Positions 26,601 to 34,153 of a stretch of 64,000 nucleotides of DNA are shown here, piece after piece. The DNA is from Aquirufa beregesia (GTDB lineage Bacteria > Bacteroidota > Bacteroidia > Cytophagales > Spirosomataceae), in assembly GCF_011090385.1 (NCBI RefSeq), contig NZ_SEWW01000001.1, positions 186,001 through 250,000 of the forward strand, written 5' to 3'. Both the position numbers and the translations under genes were made by a program. Position 1 is the stretch's first letter. Every line of letters begins with the position of its first letter. The notes under the pieces were generated by a model. That model made no database searches. It had not been told where the DNA came from and saw only the letters and a list, made by a program, of their open reading frames with translations.

Positions 26601-27760
26601 TGACCAAGAGTACGGTTCAAAATGTGCCTTTTACTCAATTGAGAAATACCAAATTCAGTTATATTACTCAATTAGAGCCCAATAAGGATTTACGTATTCA
26701 GTTAGAAGGAAATTACAATCGAGGAGATAATTACCAAGAATTTTTTAGGCCAACCAGTGTAGGCGGGAAATTTGTTAGTCAGAACCCTTTACGGTCGGGT
26801 AATTATTCCATGTCCTTTTTGTCCTTTTTAACAGCATTTAAAGACCCACAATTGGTTTTTGATGAATTTAGAAGTAATCGGGATGTTTTATTAGCCCGAC
26901 TCAATAGAGCTAAAGCAGCAGATGGTAGTTATAATATCAATTCCCAAGATGTATTAATTCCTTCCTTCTTTGCCGCCTATTCAGGTGTTTCGGCTCAAAC
27001 AGTTAAGTATTCTCCTTTTTATGATATTCCTTTACCTAACTGGAAGGTGGATTATAATGGTATTAATTTAATGCCTTGGCTCAAAAAGAAATTCAGTTCA
27101 TTTACCATTACACACATGTATTCCAGTACCTATAACGTGGGTAACTTCATTTCATCATTGGAATATGGGCAGTTTGAAAATGATTATGTCAACTTAACCT
27201 TGAATAGTTTATTGTACCCATTGTCTTCTCGTTTTGACTCTAAAACCAATACGTTAATTCCTGTCTATGTGATGAGTACGATCTCTTTCTCTGAAAGATT
27301 TTCACCTTTAATCGGTTTTAATGCGATCACCAAAAGTCGGGTTTCTTTGCGTTTGGAATATAATCAAGATCGAAATGTCGGTTTGAATTTATCGAATTCC
27401 CAAGTAGCGGAATTGTCTAATAAAGATTTCACAGTTTCCATTGGCTTTACACGAGCTAATATGTTAATTCCATTTAAGATTAATGGAGCCTTTGTTCGAT
27501 TGCCGAATGATTTAAGATTTAACATGAATTTAACTATCCGTGATACGCGGACTTTACAAAGAAAATTGGATGCTGAGACAATTGTGACTCAAGGGTTTAT
27601 CAATTTCCAGTTTAGACCGCAAATAACGTATTCCATCAATAATAAATTATCTGTGACAGCTTATTTCGATAAAATGATGAATAATCCACTAGTTTCAAAT
27701 TCATTCTACCGCTCTACTGTGGCAGGAGGATTCCAGATACGATATAGTTTATCAGAATAG
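20639..27760 (+). CDS. sprA: SprA, outer-membrane translocon of the type IX secretion system
   Basis: 2373 residues, matching the very large size of SprA (about 2400). SprA is a 36-strand outer-membrane beta barrel through which type IX substrates cross the outer membrane; it is also needed for gliding in motile species. An N-terminal signal sequence (about 8-26) is followed by SprA repeats with motifs such as IFGGNEVYFKPNGSLLLDIG and YNLQRGTDFDMLKGAKRLNE, and a C-terminal region rich in alternating aromatic beta strands. The start is GTG at 20639; no in-frame ATG gives a signal peptide. The 3681-residue protein at 37699 is a predicted client. Confidence 0.95.
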   Translation: MHRHFASRVLIALLAFLLLTWVVEGVPTYTNTFFAEDTTLEKSGKRPRFNLKSINPFSVFQNQSKSPFSIYSIKGAKTSLTFQEQNQLVQSQQLGNIAVQPVRPFSFQEYAREQDRQVNRSFWNAYSKSLDGSSSLQSRGLFPKIELPPAIDRIFGGNEVYFKPNGSLLLDIGYMGQFVDNPAIPVQLRYVGNLFFNEQAQINFQGKIGEKLNLNTNFDTKASFNFQNQLKLNWKTQEEDILQNIELGNTSWTLNSQLIPGVQNLFGLKTLMRFGNLDVTVVAAQQRSKQDCITLKGGAQGKSFEIRADQYDENRHFFLSSYFRSQYEQALKNVPMLSSGISITRVEVYVTNRTQSTETLRNLISLSDLGESAPYSANNPTLSPIIPNQPVDNKNNGLYDKLVNDAEIRKSDQASYRLESAYNLQRGTDFDMLKGAKRLNEREFKFHPTLGYLSLVSPLRNDEVLAVAYEYTLNGRKYKVGELTEDYQARRDDEVLVLKMLKSSTIRNNLYHPMWDLMMKNIYSLNTNGLAKQNFQLRIVYKDDATGIDNSNLIEGEKLKDIPLVKVLGLDKLNFAGDPQPDGNFDFVEDLTIDAKNGRIIFPVLEPFGRDLKSHFGPTESNLVSKYVFDELYRKTQSDALQLAGKNKFFLKGSFQSGMGSDIMLPFGVEAKSVTVSAGGQLLTSGTDFIVEGMSGRVKIINESIFSSGRELKICYEKPDLFSNQVRTLLGTRLDYNLGSDFHLGATFQNMSESPPAFFRRVAIGNEPVNNTLIGFDASLFRKSNAITRALDALPIVSTKEASVIDFQGEVAKLIPNVNDRVQGNAFIDDFEAARVVYNFSSQPTLWKPASTPKEFIIGNPRDLTSNFKRAKISAYNVDASIYGQGGFGLDIPGIDPNKVNAYAYERVVTPKGLFPNKDFANNITNLPLGVLDVAYFPQERGIYNFNTNLTSKGLLAGDPKNNFGAITRAINSDTDFDNANVEQIEFWLMNPFVAGEQGKVRDGILNKNNETGGKLVFHLGDISEDFIPDGFSNFENGIPAGEKITSGPSQNVEVTQWGIAPKRQFVINAFDNQAGRSTQDVGLDGLSNQVSEGTSVSEETYFKEYLNQIRTKVSDQTALTKLVKDPAGDDFDYYLNEKFNGTESLIERYKNFMGLENNSPTTANPSNTNFTEANSMVPDREDLNTDNTVNEVESYFKYEVDLKSGQLEVGKGYIVDRVTENGVDWYLFRIPIKDKPTAVGGMNSFKSIRFFRMLLTQFQEPVVLRFAQLQLSGYSYRKFLGDLDKKNGVDIPEAYDAKFKVSSVNIEENGPASKGTNTIPYVVPPGFVRDQDITTINNARLNEQSMSLCVDNLRPGDARAVFKNTNFDFINYKRLRMFISMQSQDQINGKVAAFIRIGTDLTDNYYEVQSVGLTQTQKGQSLDLEIWPMENEFDIEFDLLKRAKMERDKQGKSLNERFSVLMTSSSGKQYKVTVMGRPDQSASMTMMIGMRNISTDGPKSFCIWVNELRASDFDQTSGEAAVGKLGLKLADLGTVMMNGSFKNYGFGGVQSKISDRSRENYVEYGITANLNLEKFLPASWGFRIPFFITYDKRNISPQFDPLDPDIFLSNALETKGAGYAKLVEDNTERRGFNFTNVRKVKSNLSKRAYLWDFSNFTFSYAYSEMLRSSTMIHAYQQYSQRASILYSFTTNSAFWEPFNKWNTSSAWLDIIKDFNINWKPSSFTVRAEMDRSFIKTQLRNQDLNIIGVAPQFEKYWFFNRQYALNWNLTKSVIFNYNTMVNAIIDEPIGDIDTQAKRDSVMNNIKSFGRAKNFDQQAGIVWRLPLQKLPLTDWMNADYTHRIGYNYYANSFNIRDSLNLPFGNIIKNTRERAISGKVDFVSLYNRIRALRWANTPAATGKNVARNPGDEEEIAIPSKSVLKTFARLFLTLRGIQVNYSVNESTTLPGFLQQPGLFGLNGNTSAPGLDFVSGGQDDGIRFKAAQEGWLTKSTVQNVPFTQLRNTKFSYITQLEPNKDLRIQLEGNYNRGDNYQEFFRPTSVGGKFVSQNPLRSGNYSMSFLSFLTAFKDPQLVFDEFRSNRDVLLARLNRAKAADGSYNINSQDVLIPSFFAAYSGVSAQTVKYSPFYDIPLPNWKVDYNGINLMPWLKKKFSSFTITHMYSSTYNVGNFISSLEYGQFENDYVNLTLNSLLYPLSSRFDSKTNTLIPVYVMSTISFSERFSPLIGFNAITKSRVSLRLEYNQDRNVGLNLSNSQVAELSNKDFTVSIGFTRANMLIPFKINGAFVRLPNDLRFNMNLTIRDTRTLQRKLDAETIVTQGFINFQFRPQITYSINNKLSVTAYFDKMMNNPLVSNSFYRSTVAGGFQIRYSLSE

Positions 27761-27780
27761 TAAAAAGGATGTAAATTCGA

Positions 27781-27812
27781 TTTGCAAAAAATGAGAACTT
27801 TAATGACCTTTG
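27781..27812 (+). promoter_or_regulatory. Promoter of gcvH
   Basis: TTTG at 27781-27784, exactly 20 nt, then GACCTTTG at 27805-27812. It differs from TAnnTTTG at one base. It lies 24 bp before the gcvH ATG, in the gap after sprA. Confidence 0.6.
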
Positions 27813-27835
27813 CGTAACAAATTAAACATAAGAAT

Positions 27836-28216
27836 ATGAATTTTCCAGAACAATTAAAATATACCCAAGAGCACGAGTGGATACGTTTAGAAGGAGATGT
27901 AGCCATCGTAGGAATTACAGATTTTGCACAAAGTGAGTTGGGAGATATCGTTTTTGTTGAAGTGGAAACAGTAGGAAAAAGCATCGCTAAAGATGCCGTA
28001 TTCGGAACTGTTGAAGCTGTAAAAACAGTTTCTGATCTGTTTTTACCAGTTGCAGGAGAAGTAATCGAGTTTAATACTGCCTTAAATACTAGTCCAGAAT
28101 TAATCAATTCAGACCCTTATGGTGAAGGTTGGATCGTGAAATTAAAACCCAATAATTTAGGTGATTTATCTGAATTAATGGATGTAGCCACCTATAAATC
28201 ATTTGTTGCACATTGA
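27836..28216 (+). CDS. gcvH: Glycine cleavage system H protein
   Basis: 126-residue lipoyl carrier that shuttles the aminomethyl group between the P, T and L proteins of the glycine cleavage complex. The lipoylated lysine is Lys63 in [13 protein letters not shown]. The N-terminus [13 protein letters not shown] and the segment [12 protein letters not shown] are typical. gcvP and gcvT are not in the window; gcvH following sprA is the common arrangement in this phylum. It has its own promoter and terminator. Confidence 0.97.
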   Translation: MNFPEQLKYTQEHEWIRLEGDVAIVGITDFAQSELGDIVFVEVETVGKSIAKDAVFGTVEAVKTVSDLFLPVAGEVIEFNTALNTSPELINSDPYGEGWIVKLKPNNLGDLSELMDVATYKSFVAH

Positions 28217-28220
28217 TTTT

Positions 28221-28249
28221 AAAACCCTGATTTTCAGGGTTTTTTTTTA
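28221..28249 (+). terminator. gcvH intrinsic terminator
   Basis: Stem AAAACCCTGA / TCAGGGTTTT with a 3-nt loop and a T9-10 run. It ends about 12 bp before the ATG of the next gene. Confidence 0.9.
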
Positions 28250-28260
28250 TACCAAAGGCC

Positions 28261-29544
28261 ATGCGCATTTTATTTAAATCTGTTTTAATTTTAGATAGTA
28301 CTTCGTCCTATTTTCAGCAAAAAGTTGATTTATTGTCAGAAAATGGAATTTGGAAGGAAATAGCTCCTTCCATCACTAGCCCTGCTGATACGAAGATCGA
28401 CTGTGAAAATCTTCGTTGGTATCCTTCTGTCATAGATTTGCGTGTACATCATACATTGCCAGGAGGAGAATTCAAAGAAGATTGGAGTTCCTTGAAGTCG
28501 GCTGCTATACGAGGCGGAGTTTTAGATTTGGTCCTTTTGCCTACAGGAAATCCTGTTCCTCAACAAGCTGAAGCTATTCAATTCATTCGGAATCAGTCTT
28601 CTGAGCTTAGTTATTTTCCAATAGCTCCACTGACACTAGATAATAAGGGCGATAATTTTACGGATTTATACGATTTACATCAGGCAGGAGCTCATTGGTT
28701 TAGTCATGGTTCGGGTTCTTTACAGAATACTGATTTGATGGTCAAATGTTTACAATATCTTCAGACTTTACCAGTTACCTTGGTTTCTAGGCCTATTTCG
28801 GAGGGCTTATCTCTGTATGGACAAATCCATGAAGGACTTCAAAGTACCCTAATGGGTTTAAAAGGTATTCCCGTTTTAGCGGAAACACTTTCCATCAAGC
28901 GGGACCTAGATTTATTACGGTATGTGCAAAGCAATAGCTTTGGGAATGGGAGTGAGGGTTTTAAACTTCATTTTTCTTGTCTATCCAGTAAAGAATCTGT
29001 GGATCTAATTAGACAAGCGAAACAAGAAGGATTACCTATTTCCGCGGATGTCGCTATTCATCAATTGATTTTTACAGAAGAAGATTTAGCTGATTTTGAT
29101 ACAAATAAAAAGGTCAATCCTCCCTTTAGAACCCAAGAAGATCAGGATGCACTTTGGAATGGACTACAAGATGGAACAATAGATGCCATTGTATCTGACC
29201 ACCATCCTATTGAAGTTGAAATGAAGGAGATCGAATTTGATCAAGCAAGTTTTGGTGTGGTGGGTTTGGAAACGTTACTTCCGGCTCTTTTACAAGCTGC
29301 CAATCAAAGAAATATTAATGCCATTGATACCTGGTTACATCATGGACCAGCTAAATTAATGGGAATTGATGCTGCGAAATTGTCAGTGAATTTTCCTTCT
29401 AAAGGTGTTTTGGTGGCTGAAAAGCAAGTTGAATACCAAGAATCCATGATTTTAAGTAAATCGAAAAACTCGGCATTTTTAAATCATACATTTGACCATC
29501 AGATAGTAGGAGTGGTAAACGGTCTATTTTATACCTCATTTTAA
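28261..29544 (+). CDS. Dihydroorotase-like protein lacking metal ligands (PyrC'-type)
   Basis: 427 residues with the amidohydrolase (class I dihydroorotase) fold. Active enzymes carry an HxH zinc motif in D-x-HVHLREPG; here it is DLRVHHTLPGGE, with Arg in the first His position. The later His of the family HxxHxST segment is Cys (FKLHFSCLSSKE), and the TDHAPH motif reads SDHHPI. The motif VNPPFRTQEDQDAL is preserved. These changes suggest a catalytically inactive homologue, like the PyrC' subunits that associate with aspartate transcarbamoylase. It begins just after the gcvH terminator and leads a run with the small membrane proteins and a GldF-like gene. Confidence 0.8.
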   Translation: MRILFKSVLILDSTSSYFQQKVDLLSENGIWKEIAPSITSPADTKIDCENLRWYPSVIDLRVHHTLPGGEFKEDWSSLKSAAIRGGVLDLVLLPTGNPVPQQAEAIQFIRNQSSELSYFPIAPLTLDNKGDNFTDLYDLHQAGAHWFSHGSGSLQNTDLMVKCLQYLQTLPVTLVSRPISEGLSLYGQIHEGLQSTLMGLKGIPVLAETLSIKRDLDLLRYVQSNSFGNGSEGFKLHFSCLSSKESVDLIRQAKQEGLPISADVAIHQLIFTEEDLADFDTNKKVNPPFRTQEDQDALWNGLQDGTIDAIVSDHHPIEVEMKEIEFDQASFGVVGLETLLPALLQAANQRNINAIDTWLHHGPAKLMGIDAAKLSVNFPSKGVLVAEKQVEYQESMILSKSKNSAFLNHTFDHQIVGVVNGLFYTSF

Positions 29545-29545
29545 T

Positions 29546-30067
29546 ATGTTCATACACCTCAAACGCTTACCAGAATTGGTCGTAGCAGCTCTGTTGGTAT
29601 TTGGCTTAATTTTGGTTTATTGCTATGTATTAAATCAAAATGGTATTATTCCTATAGGTGGTAAAAAGGCCCCTAGTTATGTGATTGTCTTATTTTTTCA
29701 GTGGTTTTTGGTTCAAAAAGGAGTAAAACAAAGAGGTAATAATTCGGTTCATTTTCTACATTTATTCGTGTACCAATATGTCTTTGTTATTCTAGTAGGC
29801 ATATTTACTTTTAGTTTTTTTCATTGGTTTTTTCAATCAAATGCAGGTTTAGCTATTTTAAATGAATATATTCGATTAAACTTAGTTGAACTAGCTCAAT
29901 ATCAGAAAGTTATCGTTCAGCAAGAAGGTCAATCATATTTTTTAGAATTGAAAAATAGTATATCCCAAATTAATGCATACAGCATTGCTAAGGATGATTT
30001 TTTTCAAAAAATATCTTTGTCATTTTTACCCAATCTACTTATTTCATTGTACTACAAACGTTCTTAA
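29546..30067 (+). CDS. Small integral membrane protein, possible DUF4199 relative
   Basis: 173 residues with two or three N-terminal membrane helices (about 12-32, 43-57 and 70-92) and an amphipathic C-terminal half. No clear domain is recognised. Its place between the dihydroorotase-like gene and a DUF4199 gene, and a similar helix pattern, suggest a distant paralogue of DUF4199. It starts one base after the previous stop codon, so the genes are co-transcribed. Confidence 0.55.
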   Translation: MFIHLKRLPELVVAALLVFGLILVYCYVLNQNGIIPIGGKKAPSYVIVLFFQWFLVQKGVKQRGNNSVHFLHLFVYQYVFVILVGIFTFSFFHWFFQSNAGLAILNEYIRLNLVELAQYQKVIVQQEGQSYFLELKNSISQINAYSIAKDDFFQKISLSFLPNLLISLYYKRS

Positions 30068-30071
30068 ATCT

Positions 30072-30617
30072 ATGGAAAATCAAATAGACTCAACTCCTTC
30101 ATCATCCCTAATTGCTTTAAAATGGGGCTTGATAGGAGGGACATTAAGTTTTTTGTTTACTTTATTAACTAAGTACACGGGATTAGAAGATCAATTTTCA
30201 GAGTCTCTTGGTTGGATAACATTTTTGGCTACTTTGTTGATTGATACGTCAATTTTATTTCTAACATTGAAAGAATTTCGAGAGCAAAACGGTGGATATT
30301 TAGGATATAGCCAAGGTTTGGGCGTTTCTAGCTTGTTAGGAGCTATTTGGGGCTTAGCTGCAGGGGCTTATAATTACATTTATTTGAATTTTATTGATCC
30401 TACTGTACTTCAAAAGCAATTGGATATTGCTCGTGAGAAGATGGAGGAGCAAGGTTTGACTGAAAGTCAAATATCAGAAGCCATGAAAGTATCATCCATG
30501 ATGATGGGGCCAGGTGTACAATTTGTACTGATTGTTTTGATGTCTACCTTATTTTTGTTTTTACTGGGCTTAATTGTTTCAGCTATTTTAAAGAAAGAAA
30601 AACCATTTTTTGAGTAA
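30072..30617 (+). CDS. DUF4199 family membrane protein
   Basis: 181 residues from ATG 30072. It has a first helix at about 16-34, then DTSILFLTLKEFREQNGGYLGYSQGLGVSSLLG, a loop helix, and a last pair of helices near 150-175. The motif with KEFR..GGYLGYSQG is characteristic of DUF4199 proteins, Bacteroidota membrane proteins of unknown function. The open frame reaches back to 29973 inside the previous gene, but the extra residues are in a different frame from that gene and are not likely to be translated. Confidence 0.75.
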   Translation: MENQIDSTPSSSLIALKWGLIGGTLSFLFTLLTKYTGLEDQFSESLGWITFLATLLIDTSILFLTLKEFREQNGGYLGYSQGLGVSSLLGAIWGLAAGAYNYIYLNFIDPTVLQKQLDIAREKMEEQGLTESQISEAMKVSSMMMGPGVQFVLIVLMSTLFLFLLGLIVSAILKKEKPFFE

Positions 30618-30622
30618 GAGAT

Positions 30623-31348
30623 ATGTGGGCCATTGTTCAAAAAGAGTACCAATCGTTTTTCAGTTCATTTATTGGTCTAGGGCTCATGTTGGCTTTTTAT
30701 TTGCTGACAGGCTTATACACATGGGTATTTGAAGGAAATGTATTGGACTTTGGATTTGCTGAATTAAGCGTTTTTTTTGAATTAGCCCCTTGGTTTTTCT
30801 TGTTCTTTATACCAGCTTTGAGCATGCGTTTGTTTTCGGAGGAATATGCCTTGAAAACCTATGATTTGCTCCGTTCTTTGCCCGTTTCTGATTGGGATAT
30901 ACTCATAGGAAAGGTGATTGGGACTTTTGCAGTAGTACTTACTTCACTAATACCAACACTTTTTTTTGTGTATTCCTTAGGCAGTTTAGGAAGTCCTGAA
31001 GGTAATTATGATTCAACCTTAATTCTAGGAGGCTACATTTCTATCAGTTTATTGGGATTAGCCTTCGTGTGTTTAAGTGCCTTGGCTTCCTCATTGGCCA
31101 ATAAACAAGCGTTGGCCTTTGTGCTCGGTGTAGCTTTCAATTTTGTATTTTGGCAAGGTCCTCAAGAGCTGGCTTTGATTCCCTTTTTTGCTAGTCTGGA
31201 TGTCGATTTATATAGTCTGAATTTTCATTATAGAAATATATCAAAAGGGGTATTAGGAGTAGCTGATGTTGCCTATTTTGCTGGATTCAACTTAGTGGTT
31301 TTGGGCCTACTTTTGTTTCGTTTGAAACGACTTTTATTTAAAGTCTAG
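30623..31348 (+). CDS. GldF-like ABC transporter permease
   Basis: 241-residue membrane protein with about six helices. The motif FELAPWFFLFFIPALSMRLFSEEYALKTYDLLRSLPVSDWDILIGKVIG (given here as a description of residues about 47-95) closely resembles GldF and other ABC-2 type permeases of the gliding-associated ABC transporter: APWxFLFxIPAxxMRxFxEE followed by T-x-x-L-L-x-x-P-x-S-D. In gliding Bacteroidota gldF is usually followed by gldG; no gldG is here. It follows the DUF4199 gene by five bases. Its 3' end overlaps the convergent ABC ATPase gene by 15 bp. Assignment to the family is good, a role in motility is uncertain. Confidence 0.75.
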   Translation: MWAIVQKEYQSFFSSFIGLGLMLAFYLLTGLYTWVFEGNVLDFGFAELSVFFELAPWFFLFFIPALSMRLFSEEYALKTYDLLRSLPVSDWDILIGKVIGTFAVVLTSLIPTLFFVYSLGSLGSPEGNYDSTLILGGYISISLLGLAFVCLSALASSLANKQALAFVLGVAFNFVFWQGPQELALIPFFASLDVDLYSLNFHYRNISKGVLGVADVAYFAGFNLVVLGLLLFRLKRLLFKV

Positions 31349-31951
31349 TATAGAAATACGATGTTGGCATAAATTAATTTCAGCCGCTTCATTCGAAGCA
31401 ATGATGATCAATTGATTACTTTGTTCCTTAATTTTTTGATAAAACCAGTTTTTTGCTTTTTCGTCCAAATTGGTGGTAGGTTCATCGAAAAACATACATG
31501 GTTTATCAGCCATGAGCGCAATTCCCAATTTGATTTTTTGACGCATTCCAGAGGAATAGTTCTTAATGTATTTGGATTTATCGGGTTGTAATTCAATATA
31601 TTCCTGAAATTGAGCCAGGCTTAGCTGAGCGGGTAATGCTTTTAATTGAATCAGGAAGTTCAATAGTTCTGATAAAGTAAATTCTTCAATCAATTCTACA
31701 TAGGGGGCAGCATAAGAAATCAGGGAATGACATTGATCCGATTCTATACTGGAAAAGTCTTCATGTAGAAAGGTAACTTGTCCTTTAGTAGGGAGAGAAT
31801 ATTGGGCTAATATTCGTAGAAGCGTGGATTTTCCTGAACCATTGGGGCCAGTTAAGGCATAGGATTGACCGGATTCAAATTGATAGGAAAAGGAGCGAAC
31901 GACCCATTCTTGACGGAATTTTTTTTCAACATGTTCGGCAAGAATTTTCAT
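31334..31951 (-). CDS. ABC transporter ATP-binding protein
   Basis: 205-residue single ATPase domain. Walker A is GPNGSGKST (about 35-43), the signature motif is YSSGMRQKIKLG, and Walker B is CMFFDEPT. It is shorter than GldA (about 300). It is the last gene of the minus-strand lpxD-lpxC/fabZ-lpxA run (12-bp gap from lpxA). The nearest permease gene is the convergent GldF-like gene, which overlaps its 3' end; whether they work together is not known. Confidence 0.85.
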   Translation of the reverse strand: MKILAEHVEKKFRQEWVVRSFSYQFESGQSYALTGPNGSGKSTLLRILAQYSLPTKGQVTFLHEDFSSIESDQCHSLISYAAPYVELIEEFTLSELLNFLIQLKALPAQLSLAQFQEYIELQPDKSKYIKNYSSGMRQKIKLGIALMADKPCMFFDEPTTNLDEKAKNWFYQKIKEQSNQLIIIASNEAAEINLCQHRISILDFK

Positions 31952-31962
31952 GAATTGATTCG

Positions 31963-32733
31963 TTATCCTTTCATGATTCCGCGTTCGGAGCTACGAATAA
32001 AGGAAAGTATTTCATCTCTTTCTAAAGAGGGGCTTATTTGTTCTTCTATTTCACTTAAGGCCGTTTGAATATTCAAGCCTTTTTGATACACATATCGGTA
32101 GATCTCCTGAATGTCAGCAATTTGAGCATCTGTGAAATTTCGTCTTCGTAAACCCACGGAATTTATACCTGCATAAGTAAGCGGTTCTCTACCTGATTTG
32201 GTATAAGGAGGAACATCTTTACGTACAAGTGACCCACCTGAAATCATGACGTGTTTACCGATACTGGCGAACTGATGTATAGCAGTAGATCCACCAATGA
32301 TAGCAAATTCACCTACCGTGACATGTCCAGCCATTTGAACTGAATTAGCCAAAATACAATTGTCGGCTATTTGACAATCATGTGCAATATGAACGTAGGC
32401 CATGATTAAACAATTTTTACCTACTACCGTGCGGTCTTTATCAACCGTACCCCGATTGATGGTAACACATTCTCGGATAGTGCAATTATCTCCAATTTCA
32501 GCTGTTGTTTTTTCACCACCAAATTTTAAATCTTGAGGAATGGCAGAAATAACGGCCCCAGGAAAAATACGTACATTTTTACCAATTCGAGCGCCAGGAA
32601 AAATAGTTACATTGGATCCAATCCACGTTCCATCACCGATTTCCACATCTCCGTGTATCATGGTAAATGGATCGATTGTCACATTTTGGCCAATTTTTGC
32701 GGATGGATCTATATGTGTAAGCGGATATGTCAT
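31963..32733 (-). CDS. lpxA: UDP-N-acetylglucosamine acyltransferase
   Basis: First enzyme of lipid A synthesis, transfers a 3-hydroxyacyl chain from ACP to the 3-OH of UDP-GlcNAc. 256 residues. The N-terminal hexapeptide repeats (left-handed beta helix, residues about 5-180) are clear, with the catalytic His in MAYVHIAHDCQI. The C-terminal helical domain begins near GLRRRNFTDAQIADIQEIYR. It follows lpxC/fabZ with an 8-bp gap. Confidence 0.97.
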   Translation of the reverse strand: MTYPLTHIDPSAKIGQNVTIDPFTMIHGDVEIGDGTWIGSNVTIFPGARIGKNVRIFPGAVISAIPQDLKFGGEKTTAEIGDNCTIRECVTINRGTVDKDRTVVGKNCLIMAYVHIAHDCQIADNCILANSVQMAGHVTVGEFAIIGGSTAIHQFASIGKHVMISGGSLVRKDVPPYTKSGREPLTYAGINSVGLRRRNFTDAQIADIQEIYRYVYQKGLNIQTALSEIEEQISPSLERDEILSFIRSSERGIMKG

Positions 32734-32741
32734 GGGTACGA

Positions 32742-34136
32742 TTATGATTTTCTAACTAAACTAGCGGTCATTTCTGCTTCACAAACAACTTGTCCGGCTA
32801 CATAAGCCTTCCCCGTCATTTTAGCGATTCCTCTTCTAATAGGAGAGATTAATTCACATCGAAAGATAACAGTATCTCCAGGAATTACGCTTTTTCTAAA
32901 TCGACAATTTTCTATGCCAACTAAATAAGGCCAATAGTTTTCAGGATCAGGAACGGAGCTTAGTACCAAAATACCACCCGTTTGAGCCATAGCTTCTACT
33001 TGCATCACACCTGGCATTACCGGATTATTTGGAAAATGGCCCATGAAATAACTTTCATTCATGGTAACATTTTTGATTCCTATCACACTGTTTTCATCCA
33101 AATAGGTGATTTTATCAATCATTTGGAAAGGATAGCGGTGCGGTAATAACTCATAAATTCGTTCGTGTGAACAAATGGGAGGTTGCTTAGGATCGTAAAC
33201 AGGTACTTTATTTTTCTCTGTTTCTAGCATTAATTTCTTAATCTTTTTAGCCAGCTCTACGTTTGAGGCATGCCCCGGCCTAGATGCAAGAATTTGAGCT
33301 TTAATAGGTCTACCTACTAAGGCTAGGTCACCCATCACATCCAATAATTTATGGCGGGCCATTTCATTATTATAGTGCAAGTTGGTATTGTTTAAGATAC
33401 CGACTTCTTTGGAGATGCTTACTTTGGGTTTACCTAATACTTCAGATAAATGAGATAATTCTTTTTCTGAATAGTCGCGATCTGCAATGACAATGGCATT
33501 ACTTAAATCACCACCTTGGATTAAACCCGCTTTATAAAGCACTTCTAATTCATGCACAAAACAGAATGTTCTGCACATTGCAAATTGCTCTTTAAATTGA
33601 GAAACGTGGGTTAAATTCGCATGTTGACTGGATAGGAATTTAGAATTATAATCCACCATAACAGCTATTCGGTAATCATTTAAGGGGAGTGCAGCTAATT
33701 CAATGCCCTTATCTAAGTCTTTAAAACGAACTTCTTCTGGTAGTTCAAAGAATTTACGATGTGCTTCTTGCTCTAAAGGAATGGCTTCTTCTAAGGCTTC
33801 TACAAATTTGATGGAACTTCCATCCATGATAGGTGGTTCTGGACCATCTAGTTGTATGAGGATATTATCAATTTCCATGCCCACCATTGCCGCTAACACA
33901 TGTTCTACCGTGTTAATACGCGCGCCATTATGCTCGATGGTGGTACCTCTAGATGTATCTACAACATAATCAACATCAGCGTCTGCAATAGGTTGATCGG
34001 GTAAATCGGTACGTTGAAACTTAATACCGTGATTAGCTGGTGCTGGTAAAAAAGTCATATTGGCAGTGACGCCAGTATGGAGACCCACTCCGCTTAGAGT
34101 GACAGATTTACTAATGGTGTGTTGCTTATTGTTCAT
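32742..34136 (-). CDS. lpxC/fabZ: LpxC/FabZ fusion: UDP-3-O-acyl-GlcNAc deacetylase and 3-hydroxyacyl-ACP dehydratase
   Basis: 464-residue bifunctional protein. The N-terminal LpxC domain (about 1-305) is the zinc deacetylase that commits the lipid A pathway; zinc ligands are in NTVEHVLAAM and HKLLDVMGDLAL. The C-terminal FabZ hot-dog domain (about 315-464) has the catalytic His in PHRYPFQMID and the motif GHFPNNPVMPGVMQVEAMAQ. The fusion is the normal form in Bacteroidota and couples lipid A and fatty acid synthesis. It lies in the lpxD-lpxC/fabZ-lpxA run. Confidence 0.97.
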   Translation of the reverse strand: MNNKQHTISKSVTLSGVGLHTGVTANMTFLPAPANHGIKFQRTDLPDQPIADADVDYVVDTSRGTTIEHNGARINTVEHVLAAMVGMEIDNILIQLDGPEPPIMDGSSIKFVEALEEAIPLEQEAHRKFFELPEEVRFKDLDKGIELAALPLNDYRIAVMVDYNSKFLSSQHANLTHVSQFKEQFAMCRTFCFVHELEVLYKAGLIQGGDLSNAIVIADRDYSEKELSHLSEVLGKPKVSISKEVGILNNTNLHYNNEMARHKLLDVMGDLALVGRPIKAQILASRPGHASNVELAKKIKKLMLETEKNKVPVYDPKQPPICSHERIYELLPHRYPFQMIDKITYLDENSVIGIKNVTMNESYFMGHFPNNPVMPGVMQVEAMAQTGGILVLSSVPDPENYWPYLVGIENCRFRKSVIPGDTVIFRCELISPIRRGIAKMTGKAYVAGQVVCEAEMTASLVRKS

Positions 34137-34153
34137 ACGAATCTAATGTCCAT

